This document shows, one piece after another, positions 26,251-32,971 of a stretch of DNA of 55,472 bases. The stretch is from an uncultured bacterium (GTDB lineage: Bacteria > Desulfobacterota > GWC2-55-46). Numbering within the stretch: the first letter of the stretch is position 1; every line of letters begins with the position of its first letter. The DNA lies in the NCBI GenBank assembly GCA_905339405.1, contig CAJPGC010000013.1, forward strand, positions 1-55,472, given 5' to 3'. The position numbers and the translations under genes are program-made. Below the pieces are notes generated by a model. That model had not been told where the DNA came from, did not search any database, and was given only the letters and a program-made list of their open reading frames with translations.

Positions 26251-26787
26251 ATGGCCCAGGACAATATTCTCCAGGACCTCAGCACCGCCTATAACACAGA
26301 GATAACAGGATACCATTTCTACACTACCGCGGCGGCGCTCGTCGAGGACTCGAAGGGCAGGACCGTATTTTCAAACCTCGCGAAGGACGAGCTCGCCCAC
26401 ATAGTAGTAGTCGGGAAGATAGCGGAGTCGTTGAAGAACGGCCTGGGCTGGATAAGCTACGAGGAAGCGCTCTCCCAGGGCTTCGCCATAGCTCTTTCCG
26501 GGCAGATACCTTTCCCTTCCGAGAACGAGCTTTTAAAGAGGCTTTCAACCAACCAGTCCGACACCAACGCCGTGCAGATAGCCATCGAGACCGAGATGGA
26601 GGCCGTGGAATTTTACTCCAACCTCCTGAAACAAGCCTCGACCCCGGCCGAGAAGGTCTGCCTTACAAAGCTTTTGGAGATGGAAAAAGGGCACCTGAAG
26701 GTCCTCCGGTGGGAGTACGAGTCTCTCAATAAGACCGGTTTCTGGTGCGGCGAGATGGAATTCAGCGTGGAGAAGGAGAGCGAGTAA
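26251..26787 (+). CDS. Rubrerythrin-like di-iron protein
   Basis: This 178-residue ferritin-like protein shows a rubrerythrin-type di-iron four-helix bundle: an early YNTEITGYHFY helix, DELAH, the second-half EMEAVEFY and EKGHLKVLRWEYESL. No rubredoxin domain follows; the short C-terminal tail has one Cys (WCGEM). A role in peroxide or iron handling is expected. GGAGGGG lies before the ATG, and the stop is one base before the next start, so it is in one operon with the flavoprotein downstream. Confidence 0.8.
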   Translation: MAQDNILQDLSTAYNTEITGYHFYTTAAALVEDSKGRTVFSNLAKDELAHIVVVGKIAESLKNGLGWISYEEALSQGFAIALSGQIPFPSENELLKRLSTNQSDTNAVQIAIETEMEAVEFYSNLLKQASTPAEKVCLTKLLEMEKGHLKVLRWEYESLNKTGFWCGEMEFSVEKESE

Positions 26788-26788
26788 C

Positions 26789-27961
26789 ATGTACGACGTC
26801 ATCGTCGTCGGCCTGGGGCCAGCCGGGTCGACCGCCAGCCGCGACCTCGCAAAAGCTGGCCTCCGCGTGCTCGGAGTGGACAAGGAGAAGTTCCCGAGGT
26901 ACAAGTCCTGCGGCGGGTGCATCTCCACCAAGATAGAGCGCATCCTCGATTTCGACATATCAGGCGCCATAGAAGAGCGGGTCAAGGGCGCGACCTATAC
27001 GTACAAGTCCGGCAGGACGATGGACATACTCTCGGACAGACCTGTCGGCTACAACGTCATGAGGGACACTTTCGACGCCCTCCTTCTTTCAAAGGCTAAA
27101 GAGGCCTGTGCGGAGATAATAGAAGGCGTCCGCGTTGTAAAGGCCGCTGACAACGGCAGCTCGGTGAGCGTCACGCTCGCCGACGGCAGGTCGTTCGGGG
27201 CAAAGTTCCTCGTGGGTGCCGACGGTTCGTCCGGGTTCGTGGGCCGCGAGCTTTTCGGCCTGAACCCGAAAGAGGCAGCCGTCTCCATAACTGCAGAGGT
27301 GCCGCTGCCGAGAAAGGCCCGGCCCTACTCCGACAAGCTTTTCATCGATTTCGGCAGCGTCCCTTACGGGTACGGCTGGATATTCCCCAAGGAGAACTGC
27401 CTTTCCGTCGGAATCGCCGGGGATGCCTGCAAGGTCGGCGGTAAGATAAAGGATTATTTCAACGAGTTCGTCACCACCCACGAAGCGTTAAAGGGGCTGG
27501 ACCTGAGCCAGCGGATAGGCTGGACAGTGCCGATATATTACGACGGAGCAGCCCCTTCCGTAAGGGGCAGGGTCCTCGTCATAGGAGACTCCGGCCACCT
27601 TGTCGACCCGTTCCTCGGCGAGGGCATATACTATGCCATCCGCACAGCCAAGTCCGCCGCTTCTGTTATAATAGATAATATCGGCGGTAAAAAAGAGCTC
27701 GCCGCCTACCAGGACTGGCTCGAAAAGGAGATACACCCCGAGTTCAAATCCGCGGGAAAGCTCGCAGACCTCGTATACAACCATCCGAGGCTCTGGTACA
27801 GCATACTCGAAAAAGACCCTGATATAATGCTGAGGTTCTACGACGTGATAAGGGGCGAGGAGGAATGCGCGAGCTTCTACGAGTGGGTCCTCGCCAAGGT
27901 CAAATCAAAGCCCTGGAAGATATTGAGGAGATGGGTAGAGAGCAGGCTCCTGCCTTCTTAA
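26789..27961 (+). CDS. Geranylgeranyl-reductase-family FAD oxidoreductase
   Basis: This 390-residue flavoprotein has an N-terminal Rossmann FAD motif VVGLGPAGSTAS, the family's FPRYKSCGGCIS, GADGSSGFVGR and the second FAD motif VIGDSGHLVDPFLGEGIYYA. Members reduce isoprenoid double bonds, for example of geranylgeranyl groups or menaquinone side chains. The substrate is not clear here. It directly follows the rubrerythrin-like gene and is the last gene of the run that begins with bacterioferritin. Confidence 0.85.
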   Translation: MYDVIVVGLGPAGSTASRDLAKAGLRVLGVDKEKFPRYKSCGGCISTKIERILDFDISGAIEERVKGATYTYKSGRTMDILSDRPVGYNVMRDTFDALLLSKAKEACAEIIEGVRVVKAADNGSSVSVTLADGRSFGAKFLVGADGSSGFVGRELFGLNPKEAAVSITAEVPLPRKARPYSDKLFIDFGSVPYGYGWIFPKENCLSVGIAGDACKVGGKIKDYFNEFVTTHEALKGLDLSQRIGWTVPIYYDGAAPSVRGRVLVIGDSGHLVDPFLGEGIYYAIRTAKSAASVIIDNIGGKKELAAYQDWLEKEIHPEFKSAGKLADLVYNHPRLWYSILEKDPDIMLRFYDVIRGEEECASFYEWVLAKVKSKPWKILRRWVESRLLPS

Positions 27962-27977
27962 TGCCTTAAAAATCCAG

Positions 27978-28081
27978 TTCCGTCATCACATGGAGGCGTA
28001 CGAAAAAAGTACGCCTTTCCCGCTCCCGGCTTTTCAGCCGGGGGTTTACTGCACTCTGAACTCCATTTTTCAGCAGCTTGT
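27978..28081. repeat. Diverged relative of the hydrogenase-gap repeat
   Basis: Read on the minus strand this stretch begins with GCTGCTGAAAAA, contains GGCGTAC..GTACGCC and a GCCGGG hairpin, and ends near GGAACTGGATTTTT. The order and motifs match the elements at 6232-6613, though the interior is different. It may be another, degraded member of the family. Confidence 0.45.
27994..28018 (+). terminator. Hairpin after the flavoprotein gene, part of a repeat relic
   Basis: AGGCGTAC and GTACGCCT form an 8-bp stem with an A-rich loop followed by TTT. It can terminate the preceding operon. The same palindrome core is found in the hydrogenase-associated repeats. Confidence 0.6.
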
Positions 28082-28137
28082 TCGTCCATACGCAGTCCGG
28101 AAAAAAACAGGGCAAGCCCCTGTCCCAGGAGGTTGCG

Positions 28138-29250
28138 ATGAAAGTCCCGAACACGGTGCTTACAAGCCTCTATCTTCTCGCCTTTTTTCTTTTCGCTTCT
28201 CCCGTATTTGCCCAGCAGCAGTCCCCGGCCCCTTCTGTCCAGGAGCCTCCATCCCAGAAGGAGTCCTCCCGTCCCTGGCTCGGCGTCACCATCCAGGAGG
28301 TCAACGAGAGGATCGCCAGCCAGATGGGCATAACCGACCCCAGGGGCGTCCTTGTCGCCGACGTGGCCGACGGCAGCCCGGCTGACGAGGCCGGGGTCAA
28401 TTTGGGCGACGTAATCGTAAGGCTCAACGGCCGCGACGTCGAGGACGCTGGCGATTTCATCAACAGGATACAGGAGGCGGGCGTTGGCTCGACGGTGGCC
28501 CTCGAGGTCAACAGGGCAGGGGCCACGGAGGAGATAAACGTAACGCTCGAGCCGATGCCCCCGGCGGCCATGCTAGGGAGCGCCCGCATGGGCGGGATGA
28601 GCAGCATGAGCGGGATGATGTCAGGTATGGGCCAGGGAATGGGCCAGGGCATGGGGATGATGACGGGAGGGGGCGAATGCCCGATGCATTCCCAGGGAAT
28701 GGGCCATGATTGTCCGATGGGCCAGAGCTGTCCTAATTGCCCTTCCCAGCCGATGATGGGAGGCGCTGAGTGTCCTGGCCACGGCCCCATGGGAATGGGC
28801 CCGATGGGGAAGATGCACAGGCACCCCGGCAAGGGCATGATGATGGGCATGGGGGGCCAAATGGATATGATGGGCGGCCCTGTTTATGGTAAAATAATGA
28901 TGGCCGTAAAGAACATGAACCTTACGCCCGAGCAGAAGGCCAAGTTCGACGTCATACACTCGGACTTCAAGAAAAGGGCAGTAAGGGCCGCAGCCGACGT
29001 AAAGGTGGCACACATAGAGGTGCATGAGCTCATGGCAGCCGACCCGGTCAACCTGGACAGGGTAAGGGCTAAGGTCAACGAGCTCTTCCAGAAAAAGTCA
29101 GAGATGATGATGCTCGGGATAAGGAGCCTGGAGGACTTCAAGAAGCTCCTGAACCCCGGCCAGAAGAAGATGCTTAAGGACATGCTGGCCATGGACTCGG
29201 CGGACGGGGACATGGAAGAGGCAGAGGCCCTTGATGAGGGGGCCGAGTAG
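28138..29250 (+). CDS. Periplasmic PDZ / Met-Cys-His-rich / Spy-like fusion protein
   Basis: The 370-residue product has a signal peptide (1-25, ending VFA), then a PDZ domain (about 46-138, with RPWLGVTIQEV and GVLVADVADGSPADEAGV), then about 95 residues dominated by Met, Gly, Cys and His (151-247, such as CPMHSQGMGH and SCPNCP), and a C-terminal helical domain (258-355) with the LTPEQ motif of Spy/CpxP/ZraP-type periplasmic chaperones. The middle part looks suited to bind copper or other soft metals. ATG 28138 follows CAGGAGG. It stands alone between repeats and the hemerythrins. The whole architecture is unfamiliar to me. Confidence 0.75.
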   Translation: MKVPNTVLTSLYLLAFFLFASPVFAQQQSPAPSVQEPPSQKESSRPWLGVTIQEVNERIASQMGITDPRGVLVADVADGSPADEAGVNLGDVIVRLNGRDVEDAGDFINRIQEAGVGSTVALEVNRAGATEEINVTLEPMPPAAMLGSARMGGMSSMSGMMSGMGQGMGQGMGMMTGGGECPMHSQGMGHDCPMGQSCPNCPSQPMMGGAECPGHGPMGMGPMGKMHRHPGKGMMMGMGGQMDMMGGPVYGKIMMAVKNMNLTPEQKAKFDVIHSDFKKRAVRAAADVKVAHIEVHELMAADPVNLDRVRAKVNELFQKKSEMMMLGIRSLEDFKKLLNPGQKKMLKDMLAMDSADGDMEEAEALDEGAE

Positions 29251-29295
29251 ACCAAGCCGGAGGGGGTGGAAAAAATGAAAAGATACGCAATCCCC

Positions 29296-29325
29296 AGGGT
29301 AGCCCATTGCAGTGAGGGTTGCCCT
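29296..29325 (+). other. Stem-loop downstream of the PDZ/Spy-like gene
   Basis: AGGGTAGCCC and GGGTTGCCCT can pair over ten positions including wobble pairs, with a 10-base loop. It has no T-run and lies just before a better terminator. Its role is unknown. Confidence 0.4.
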
Positions 29326-29334
29326 AGAAGGTCC

Positions 29335-29366
29335 CGGGCACGACCTTAAACTGCCCGTTTTCTTTT
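29335..29366 (+). terminator. Intrinsic terminator after the PDZ/Spy-like gene
   Basis: CGGGCA and TGCCCG pair around an 11-base loop and are followed by TTTTCTTTT. Confidence 0.65.
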
Positions 29367-29447
29367 CCTGGTTTCTCCCGCTTTTTTTCATTTCCTACCG
29401 CCGTTTTTTCCTGTTAAAATAATCAGGCATTCCTGAGAGGTGTTTTT

Positions 29448-29867
29448 ATGGGGATAGAGTGGACGCCCAACCTGTCTACGGGCATACAATGGCAGGACAG
29501 GCACCATAAAGAGCTGTTCAGCAAGATAAGCCGCCTCCTCGACGCCATGACGCTTGGACAGGGCAAGGAGGAGGTGGTCTCGCTCTTCAAGTTCCTCGAC
29601 GAGTACATCATCTATCATTTCGAGGCCGAAGAGCAGGCGATGAGCAAGCACGCCTACCCCGGCGCTTTCATCCACACGGCGGAGCACACGCACTTCATCG
29701 AGGATATAGCCGCGCTCCGTGACGAGTTCAGAAAGGGGCCCTCTACAGGCCTCGTCATAAAAGTGCAAAGGCAGGTCGTGGACTGGCTACTCAACCACAT
29801 CTGCGGCCCTGACAAGAAATTGGGAGAGTTCCTGAGTTCAGTGGAGGGCGGGGGTAAAGCGCAATAG
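29448..29867 (+). CDS. Bacteriohemerythrin, first of a tandem pair
   Basis: This 139-residue protein is a canonical single-domain bacteriohemerythrin that binds O2 at a di-iron site. The ligand motifs are complete: WQDRHHKELF, YHFEAEEQAMSK, HTAEHTHF and the C-terminal LLNHICGPDKKL. There is no signal peptide. Roles known for the family are oxygen delivery to metabolic enzymes or oxygen sensing. GAGAGG precedes the ATG. It is a clear paralogue of the next gene, from which it is separated by 57 bases. Confidence 0.93.
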   Translation: MGIEWTPNLSTGIQWQDRHHKELFSKISRLLDAMTLGQGKEEVVSLFKFLDEYIIYHFEAEEQAMSKHAYPGAFIHTAEHTHFIEDIAALRDEFRKGPSTGLVIKVQRQVVDWLLNHICGPDKKLGEFLSSVEGGGKAQ

Positions 29868-29924
29868 TCCCGCCTTGACCAGAGCGGTTGTTCTTGCGGA
29901 AAACCGGAACAAGAGGGGGCGTAT

Positions 29925-30344
29925 ATGGCTATCGAATGGAACAGCAACCTTTCCACCGGGGTTGAGTGGCAGGACAGGCATCATAAGGAGTTGTTCAAAA
30001 GGGTAGGCGGCCTGCTTGACGCGATGAGCGTCGGTTCCGGCAAAGACGAGCTGGACCGCCTGTTCAGGTTCCTTGACAGCTATTTCGTGGTCCACTTCGA
30101 CGCAGAAGAGCAGGCCATGAGCAAGTACGGCTTCCCTGACGCTGTTGAGCACCTCAAGGAGCATACCGGGTTCATAGAGAACGTAGCGGCCTTGAGGCAC
30201 GAGTTCTCGTGCGGCGCCACGTCGGTGCTCGTCGTAAAGGTCCAGAAGCTCGTAGTGGACTGGCTCATACACCACATAGGCGGGATGGACAAGAGGCTCG
30301 GGGTGCATATCCTGAAATCCGAAGCCGGCATGCTCGCGAGGTAA
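29925..30344 (+). CDS. Bacteriohemerythrin, second of a tandem pair
   Basis: Also 139 residues, this protein keeps all hemerythrin ligands (WQDRHHKELFKR, VHFDAEEQAMSK, HLKEHTGF, IHHIGGMDKRL). It shares long identical stretches with the preceding gene, such as GVEWQDRHHKELF against GIQWQDRHHKELF, but differs in surface residues, so it is an older tandem duplicate and not a recent copy. An AAGAGGGGG site precedes the ATG. Its stop abuts the stop of the convergent transporter gene. Confidence 0.93.
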   Translation: MAIEWNSNLSTGVEWQDRHHKELFKRVGGLLDAMSVGSGKDELDRLFRFLDSYFVVHFDAEEQAMSKYGFPDAVEHLKEHTGFIENVAALRHEFSCGATSVLVVKVQKLVVDWLIHHIGGMDKRLGVHILKSEAGMLAR

Positions 30345-31235
30345 CTATTCGCTCTCAGGCTTCACCCGTTTCTCGAAAGAGACTACCAGCACCCCTGCCA
30401 TCACCAGAAACATGCCGCCGAGCTGCACCGGCTCGAGGCTTTCCCCCAGCACCGCCCATGCCAGCACAGCCGTAGAGACCGGGCCTATGAAGCTCGCTAT
30501 CGCGGCCCTGCTTGCGCCAATCCGTTTTATCCCCAGCGTTATCGTAAGCACCGGCACGAATGTCGACACGACCGCCAGCGCGGCCAGAAGCCACCATGCC
30601 CCGGCATCCGCCGGGAGAGTGCCGGGCTTGCCGCCCCAGGTCCCCAGGAACGCGAACGCGGCAGCCGTGGTCGCGTATGCCGACATCTTCACGCCCGAGA
30701 CTCTTTTCGAGAAGACTTCCGTGAATATGTAGCTCAGGGAATAGATGACGGCCGAGAAAAGAACTAGGGCCGCGCCTATGAGCTCGGCCCTTCCGACCCC
30801 CTGGAATACCTTCATCACGAGCGCCAGGCCTATATAGGTCAGCCCCAGGGAGGCGAGCTTTTTCTTCGTCATCGGCTCCTTGAAGAACAGCGTCGTCCAG
30901 ACGACGACGAAGGCCGGGTAAGCGTAGAGTATGACCCGCTCGAGGGAGGCGTCTATGTAGAGGAGGCCGTAGAAGTCCGCGAGCGCCGCCAGGTACAGGC
31001 CCAGAAGGCCGCTCAAGGCCACGTAAAAGACGTCCTTCCAGGACACCCGCTCCGAGGGGAAGATGAGCACCGCCGCCCAGAAGAGCGGCAGCGACATGGC
31101 GAACCTCAAGGCCAGCAGCGTCACCGGGTCGATGCCGTGCCTGTACAGGAGCTTGGCGAATATGCCCTTAGCCGAGAACGTCACCGCCGAGGCCGCCACC
31201 AGCAGGTAGCCTGTAATCTCTTTCCTTTTTTCCAT
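30345..31235 (-). CDS. EamA-type drug/metabolite (DMT) transporter
   Basis: This 296-residue inner-membrane protein has ten predicted membrane segments in two EamA halves, each ending with the typical pattern (VVVWTTLFFKEPMTKKKLASLGL in part, and VLAWAVLGESLEP). Substrate is not predictable. The start at 31235 (MEKRKEI) is chosen because the first membrane helix follows at once; the frame is open further upstream, but that part is not membrane-like. The gene is divergent from the NlpC/P60 gene. Confidence 0.85.
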   Translation of the reverse strand: MEKRKEITGYLLVAASAVTFSAKGIFAKLLYRHGIDPVTLLALRFAMSLPLFWAAVLIFPSERVSWKDVFYVALSGLLGLYLAALADFYGLLYIDASLERVILYAYPAFVVVWTTLFFKEPMTKKKLASLGLTYIGLALVMKVFQGVGRAELIGAALVLFSAVIYSLSYIFTEVFSKRVSGVKMSAYATTAAAFAFLGTWGGKPGTLPADAGAWWLLAALAVVSTFVPVLTITLGIKRIGASRAAIASFIGPVSTAVLAWAVLGESLEPVQLGGMFLVMAGVLVVSFEKRVKPESE

Positions 31236-31331
31236 TTCCGTCACGTTCCATGAAAAAGGCGTTACCAGGGTCACAGCCTCTTCCAGCCCGTCCGTTGTAT
31301 ATTGGTTCCGCTCCATGAGGAGGGTAAAGGA

Positions 31332-31360
31332 TGATAATACTTCCTCCGATATGAGGTCAA
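31332..31360 (-). promoter_or_regulatory. Candidate promoter of the EamA transporter gene
   Basis: On the minus strand TTGACC (31355-31360) and TTATCA (31332-31337) are 17 bases apart. The start of transcription would lie about 90 bases before the start codon. Confidence 0.45.
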
Positions 31361-31420
31361 GCCCGTCACGAGGCGTACGGGCCCGCGGAGCAAATAAAAC
31401 GAGCGAAAGGGGCAGGCCAG

Positions 31421-32806
31421 ATGCACTCCGCAGGGACAGATTCAAAGTATTTAAATCTCGATATTCCACGAAAAATCGCAATCGGCCTCCTTTTCGCGCT
31501 CCTGTTCCTCATACCGGTCCTGTCCTACGCCGCAACCCCCATAAACAACCCTGAGTTCTGGATAAAGAAGCTCAAGAACGCCGACGAGACCGTCCTTTCC
31601 TCAGAAGAGATAGACACGCTCAACTCGATGATATTGGAGAGCATCGACCATATGACGGACATAGGGTCGATGCCGGACTACGTATCGGGCGACAGGGTCT
31701 TCGAATGGCTCTGGACGGGTTTCATCTTGAACCCTGGCGTCAAGTATGATTCCTCGGGCCAGAGGCTTTCGGAGGGGTTCCTTGACTCCGTAGCCTACAA
31801 CATGGGGCTCGACGCAATAGCCGAAGAAGGCGAAGTGAGGTTCGGAGTAGTCGTCACGAGAGGCGACATAAGGGCCCTGCCGACCGACACCGCCATGTTC
31901 GCGGGCCGGGGCAGAGGGGGCTTCGACACCATACAGTATACGAGCGCTCACCCTTCCGAGCCGGTCGCGCTCCTGCATACGAGCAGGGACGGCGAGTGGG
32001 GCTTTTTTCAGACCTCGACCTTGAGGGGCTGGATGAGGATGGACAGGGTGGCTTTCGGCTCCAGGGAGGACCTCATCTCAAGGGACGAGGACTTTCTCGT
32101 GGTCACGGGCAGCAAGGTGCGCATCTATGGCGACCCCTCCATGAAAAAGCCCATCTCGGAAGTCAAGATGGGCGCGCTTTTGCGCTATGACGCACAGAGG
32201 GGGGCGAAAGAGCCCTGGAAAGTACTGTTCCCTGAAAAAGGCGAGCAAGGCGAGCTCGTCTGGACCGAGGCATACTTGAGCCCCAAGGCCGACGTGCACG
32301 AGGGCTACCTTTCCTATACCAGAAGGAACATCATAATCCAGGCGTTCAAGATGCTCGGCGAGGAATACGGCTGGGGTGGGAAGGACGGCAGGAGGGACTG
32401 CTCTCTTTTCATCAAGGACCTTTTCGCGACCGTGGGGCTTAACCTGCCGAGGAACTCCAGGCAGCAGGGCTCCACTGGCGACGTGAAGGCCAGCCGCGCC
32501 GCCGCCAGCCAGTACAGCGAGATAACCGAGGCGTTGAGGAGCGCGGACCCCGGGATAACCCTTCTTACCCTGAACGGCCACGTGATGCTGCACATAGGCG
32601 ACCACAAGGGCAAGCCCTACGTCATACACCAGATATTCGGCTACAACGACGGCAGGCGCATGAAGCTCATAAACAAGACGGCCGTCACGGGCCTCGACCT
32701 CGGCAAACGCTCGAGGGCAGGCTCTTTCCAGAAAAGGCTGAGGAGCGTCACGGAGGTGACGATACCAGAGCGCAGGGCCGAGGCCCTCTCCGACAAGAGC
32801 GTATAA
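31421..32806 (+). CDS. SH3-domain NlpC/P60 (C40) cell-wall peptidase
   Basis: The 461-residue protein has an N-terminal hydrophobic segment (about 19-38) that can act as signal or anchor, a helical domain, SH3-like domains (about 140-290) and a C-terminal NlpC/P60 domain. The catalytic triad candidates are C327 in GRRDCSLF, H387 in LNGHVML and H403 in YVIHQ. It probably cleaves peptidoglycan stem peptides in the periplasm, like YkfC-type enzymes. AAAGGGGC precedes the ATG, and a strong terminator follows. Confidence 0.85.
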   Translation: MHSAGTDSKYLNLDIPRKIAIGLLFALLFLIPVLSYAATPINNPEFWIKKLKNADETVLSSEEIDTLNSMILESIDHMTDIGSMPDYVSGDRVFEWLWTGFILNPGVKYDSSGQRLSEGFLDSVAYNMGLDAIAEEGEVRFGVVVTRGDIRALPTDTAMFAGRGRGGFDTIQYTSAHPSEPVALLHTSRDGEWGFFQTSTLRGWMRMDRVAFGSREDLISRDEDFLVVTGSKVRIYGDPSMKKPISEVKMGALLRYDAQRGAKEPWKVLFPEKGEQGELVWTEAYLSPKADVHEGYLSYTRRNIIIQAFKMLGEEYGWGGKDGRRDCSLFIKDLFATVGLNLPRNSRQQGSTGDVKASRAAASQYSEITEALRSADPGITLLTLNGHVMLHIGDHKGKPYVIHQIFGYNDGRRMKLINKTAVTGLDLGKRSRAGSFQKRLRSVTEVTIPERRAEALSDKSV

Positions 32807-32831
32807 TCGCGCGATTACATCGTAAAACGGA

Positions 32832-32865
32832 AAGGGAAGGGCCCGCGCGGCCCTTCCCTTTTTTT
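32832..32865 (+). terminator. Intrinsic terminator after the NlpC/P60 gene
   Basis: AAGGGAAGGGCC and GGCCCTTCCCTT pair around a five-base loop and run into a T-tract. Confidence 0.92.
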
Positions 32866-32971
32866 GCGCCTCCTTTTCTTGACTTTTACTCTCCTTTGTA
32901 ATAATTTGATTTAAATAGGAATTTTTTTTAAATCACCCCTTTTTGCCGGGCCTGCCGGGAACCCCTGAAAA

